Shown: piece after piece, positions 61,195-64,000 of the stretch | Layout of the letters: every line of letters begins with the position of its first letter | Numbering within the stretch: position 1 is the first letter of the stretch | DNA from: Allorhizobium pseudoryzae | Lineage (GTDB): Bacteria; Pseudomonadota; Alphaproteobacteria; Rhizobiales; Rhizobiaceae | Direction of reading: 5' to 3' | Assembly: GCF_011046245.1 (NCBI RefSeq) | Contig: NZ_CP049242.1 | Location: forward strand, 1-64,000 | DNA length: 64,000 bases | Notes under the pieces: generated by a model | What the model was told of the DNA's origin: nothing | What the model saw: only the letters and a program-made list of their open reading frames with translations | The model's database searches: none | Translations under genes and position numbers: made by a program

Positions 61195-64000
61195 TTGGCG
61201 ATCTATCATCTGTCCGCGAAGCCGATCTCGCGCTCTTCTGGCCGTAGTGCAGTCGCATCTGCCGCCTATCGATGTGCAGCTCGACTGCTAAACGAACGCG
61301 ATGGCGTTGTGCATGATTTCACGCGGAAGGGCGGCGTCGAGCATTGCGAAATTGTTCTTCCCGATGGCGTAGATGCCGATTGGGCGCTGGATCGCTCTGC
61401 TTTGTGGAATGCGGCCGAGCATTCGGAAAATCGCAAGGACTCGCGCGTTGCTCGCGAATTCGAGGTCGCGCTTCCGCATGAACTGTCGGAACAAGGGCGT
61501 ATCGAAGTTGCTCGCGCTTTTGCTCACCATCTCGCAGACCGCTATGGGACAGCAGTGGATTTTGCGATCCACGCCCCGCATGAGCAAGGCGATATCAGGA
61601 ACTACCATGCGCATGTCATGATGACGACGCGGCAGGTTTCGTCACAGGGGCTCGGCGAGAAGACCACTCTTGAGTACAAGAATGCACGGTTGTTGTCGCA
61701 GGGTCTTCCAACGACCGATATGCAGCTTCGGGATATCAGGCAGGCGTGGGAAGGGATTGCCAATTCTCAGCTTCAGCGTGAAGGCCTGGATGTCCGTATT
61801 GATCATCGTTCCCATATGGAGCGCGGGCTGGAACTTGCGCCAACAGGGCATTTGGGCGTGCATGCAACGCAAATGCAACGCAAGGGAATGGGTATTGAGC
61901 GGGCGCGGCTGGACGAGGAAGCTGCGCTCCGTAATGCCGAGCTGATCCGCGAGAAGCCGGAGCAGGTGCTGACGCTCATCAGCCAGGAAAAGAGCGTCTT
62001 CGATCGCCACGATGTCGCGCGGGCTCTGCATCGATACATCAGCGACGATCACCAAGCTTTCCAGAATGCGTTCGCGTCTGTGATGGCATCACCATCTCTC
62101 GTGCTGCTTCAGGCGGAGCGCCTGGATGACATGACGGGTGAGGGGGAGCTTGCACGGTATTCGACACGAGAAATGCTGGAGCTCGAGCGCGCCATGGCTG
62201 ACGGGGCTCACCGAATGGCGCATGCCCGCAGCCATGGCGTTGATCGACATCATGTCGATCAGGCTATGAGGCTACAGGACGAACTGATCGGTGCAAGGAC
62301 AGCAACTTCACGTTCTGGAGAGCAGGGCGGTGAGGGCATCGACGATCGTGAGATGCTCAAGCGTCCGGGCTTAAGCGAGGAGCAAAAGGCTGCGATCCGG
62401 CACATCACCGGTTCGGAATGTATGGCTGTCGTTGTGGGTTTTGCCGGTGCTGGCAAGTCTACCATGTTGGCGGCCGCACGTGATGCCTGGGAGCGACAAG
62501 GGTACAAGGTCCATGGGGCCGCGTTGTCGGGCAAGGCCGCTGAAGGATTGGCGGAGAGTTCCGGAATTCAGAGCCGGACGCTTGCTTCATGGTCACATGG
62601 ATGGCAGCGCGATCGTGGGATCCTCAGTCGCGGCGACGTGTTCGTCATAGATGAGGCCGGCATGATCGGAAGCCGGCAGTTATCCCGATTCGTCGCTGAG
62701 GCAGAAGCACGAGGTGCGAAGATCGTTCTCGTTGGGGATCACGAGCAACTTCAGGCCATCGGTGCGGGTGCCCCGTTCCGAGCCATTGCCGAGCAGATAG
62801 GCTATGCAGAACTCTCCGAAATCCGACGTCAGAAGATCGATTGGCAGCGGGCCGCTTCGGTTTCCTTTGCCACCCATAAAACCGCGGAGGCTTTGGCGTC
62901 CTACCGAGACCACGGCAATGTCCACTTTGCGTCCCATCGCGATGAGGCGCGTGCGGCAATCGTCCGCGATTATCTTGCCGACCGTGAGCAGCATCCGGAT
63001 GGCACCCGGGTTGCCATGGCGCATCGGCGTGCGGATGTGCGGGCATTGAATGCCGCGATCCGCACCAGTCTCCAGGACAGCCATCAACTGGGACGCGGTG
63101 AAGAGGGCGGTGAGTTTACATTCCAGACCAATGACGGGCCACGCAGCTTTGCCCCTGGAGACCGGGTCGTCTTTCTAGAGAACAGCCGAGAGCTTGGCGT
63201 GAAGAATGGCATGCTGGGGGAGGTGAAGGCCATCGAGCGAAACGCACTACACATTCACCTCGACGGGGCCGGTGCTGAGGCTTCCGCTGAAGCCAGCCTC
63301 GTCACAGTACCCATCAATGATTACCAAGCGATTGATCACGGCTACGCCACGACGATCCATAAAAATCAGGGGGCGACAGTCGATCGTGCCTTTGTTCTGG
63401 CCTCGGGGACCATGGACCGACATCTGGCCTATGTCGCGATGACGCGTCATCGCGACGGTGTCGGCCTTTATGTTGATGCCGGGGAATTCCTCGGTCGAGC
63501 CGGTGGTAAACTCCTCGACCATGGGGCAGCGCCCTACAAACACCAGGCTGGCGATCGCGAGAGCTACTTCGTGACGCTGGAGAACGACAAGGGGCAGCGC
63601 TCCACCGTCTGGGGTGTCGAACTTGGTCAGACAATGAGGGACGCCCAGCCGGCAATTGGAGAGCGGATCGATCTTCAGCAGCAGGGCGCTACGTCCGTCA
63701 TGCTTCCAGATGGTGCGCAAAGCCAGCGCCATTCGTGGCGTGTGATAAAGGGTGATGAACTGACCTATCAGCAGCTTGAAAACCGCCTGTCGCGGTCCGG
63801 CGCGAAGGAAACGACGCTCGATTATGTGCAGGAGTTTGCCGAGCGGCGTGGGATTGCCGCCCAGTTCGGTGTCCGGAACCAAATTCAGCTTGATGACATA
63901 CAAGAGCACAAGCATCATGAGCGCTCCCATGTGGGTCACACCATCCGGGAGGCTCAGGATGAGCCCCTCAGCGAGCGCTCTTCCTTGGCGGAGCGTACCC
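61195..64000 (+). CDS. traA: TraA conjugative relaxase/helicase (runs off the window)
   Basis: TTG 61195 is the likely start (GGAG seven bases upstream; ATG 61189 lies too close to it), giving AIYHLSAKPISRSSGRSAVA, typical of TraA/MobA. It is open for 935 codons to the right edge. The relaxase histidine motif is DIRNYHAHVMMTTR (H138 and H140). A RecD-like helicase follows: VVGFAGAGKSTMLAAARDAW (about 413-432, Walker A), VFVIDEAGMIGSRQLSRFVA (Walker B), DHEQLQAIGAGAPFRAIAEQ, and HGYATTIHKNQGATVDRAFV. This is the Ti-type MOBQ relaxase. It should nick the oriT just upstream and unwind the transferred strand. Confidence 0.93.
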   Translation, partial: MAIYHLSAKPISRSSGRSAVASAAYRCAARLLNERDGVVHDFTRKGGVEHCEIVLPDGVDADWALDRSALWNAAEHSENRKDSRVAREFEVALPHELSEQGRIEVARAFAHHLADRYGTAVDFAIHAPHEQGDIRNYHAHVMMTTRQVSSQGLGEKTTLEYKNARLLSQGLPTTDMQLRDIRQAWEGIANSQLQREGLDVRIDHRSHMERGLELAPTGHLGVHATQMQRKGMGIERARLDEEAALRNAELIREKPEQVLTLISQEKSVFDRHDVARALHRYISDDHQAFQNAFASVMASPSLVLLQAERLDDMTGEGELARYSTREMLELERAMADGAHRMAHARSHGVDRHHVDQAMRLQDELIGARTATSRSGEQGGEGIDDREMLKRPGLSEEQKAAIRHITGSECMAVVVGFAGAGKSTMLAAARDAWERQGYKVHGAALSGKAAEGLAESSGIQSRTLASWSHGWQRDRGILSRGDVFVIDEAGMIGSRQLSRFVAEAEARGAKIVLVGDHEQLQAIGAGAPFRAIAEQIGYAELSEIRRQKIDWQRAASVSFATHKTAEALASYRDHGNVHFASHRDEARAAIVRDYLADREQHPDGTRVAMAHRRADVRALNAAIRTSLQDSHQLGRGEEGGEFTFQTNDGPRSFAPGDRVVFLENSRELGVKNGMLGEVKAIERNALHIHLDGAGAEASAEASLVTVPINDYQAIDHGYATTIHKNQGATVDRAFVLASGTMDRHLAYVAMTRHRDGVGLYVDAGEFLGRAGGKLLDHGAAPYKHQAGDRESYFVTLENDKGQRSTVWGVELGQTMRDAQPAIGERIDLQQQGATSVMLPDGAQSQRHSWRVIKGDELTYQQLENRLSRSGAKETTLDYVQEFAERRGIAAQFGVRNQIQLDDIQEHKHHERSHVGHTIREAQDEPLSERSSLAERT

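Overview
The window looks like part of a conjugative or mobilizable plasmid of a Rhizobiales-type alphaproteobacterium, most likely Rhizobiaceae. The reasons are an iteron replicon with a RepA-family initiator and a ParA partition module (50.0-53.0 kb), a Ti-type TraA relaxase/helicase with a TAAGTGCGCCCT-type nick region (61.0-64.0 kb), NodPQ-like sulfate activation genes, and many IS66, IS21, IS256, IS5 and IS3 copies. The species cannot be named from the sequence alone.

Layout. 0-0.3 kb: the start of a sulfotransferase gene that runs off the left edge. 0.4-2.6 kb: insertion-sequence debris, including an IS66 deletion derivative with a perfect 8-bp target duplication. 2.5-4.5 kb: a sulfotransferase carrying a tandem 39-residue coiled-coil repeat, with its C-terminus cut by IS debris. 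4.6-12.9 kb: a nested mobile element, IS3 inside a Tn3-family transposon (MFS cargo, resolvase), inside an IS256 element, inside an IS21 istB gene. 12.96-19.9 kb: a compact glycan operon (NeuD-like, WbqC-like, methyltransferase, two sulfotransferases, glycosyltransferase, beta-propeller glycosidase) with a divergent DegT aminotransferase. 20.0-23.5 kb: IS256 debris and a near-complete IS66 with target duplication. 23.6-49.7 kb: the main surface-polysaccharide locus. 49.7-53.0 kb: replicon and partition. 53.1-55.2 kb: a second AGE epimerase and an ABC-2 permease. 55.2-60.0 kb: resolvase, Fic protein, decaying toxin-antitoxin genes and a ribbon-helix-helix protein. 60.2-64.0 kb: transfer region.

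How the genes fit together. HddA and an HddC-GmhB fusion would supply a GDP-heptose. Gmd and Fcl make GDP-L-fucose. CysD and CysNC make PAPS for up to four sulfotransferases. Seven or more glycosyltransferases build the chain, methyl- and acyltransferases decorate it, and Wzm/Wzt (Wzt with a C-terminal carbohydrate-binding domain) exports it. This reads as a sulfated, methylated and fucose/heptose-containing polysaccharide made by an ABC-transporter-dependent pathway.

The most unusual feature is a pair of large proteins with parallel architecture. One is sulfotransferase, coiled coil, then YLxxNPDV-type repeats (2.5-4.5 kb). The other is methyltransferase, coiled coil, YLxxNPDV-type repeats, GT2 and GT4 (1623 residues, 26.0-30.9 kb). 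By analogy with the E. coli O9a terminator WbdD (modifying enzyme plus coiled-coil ruler, with a Wzt that recognises the cap), I infer a chain-capping and length-setting system. In it, sulfation or methylation is the cap, and the copy number of a 117-bp DNA repeat could set the ruler length. This is a hypothesis, not something the sequence proves.
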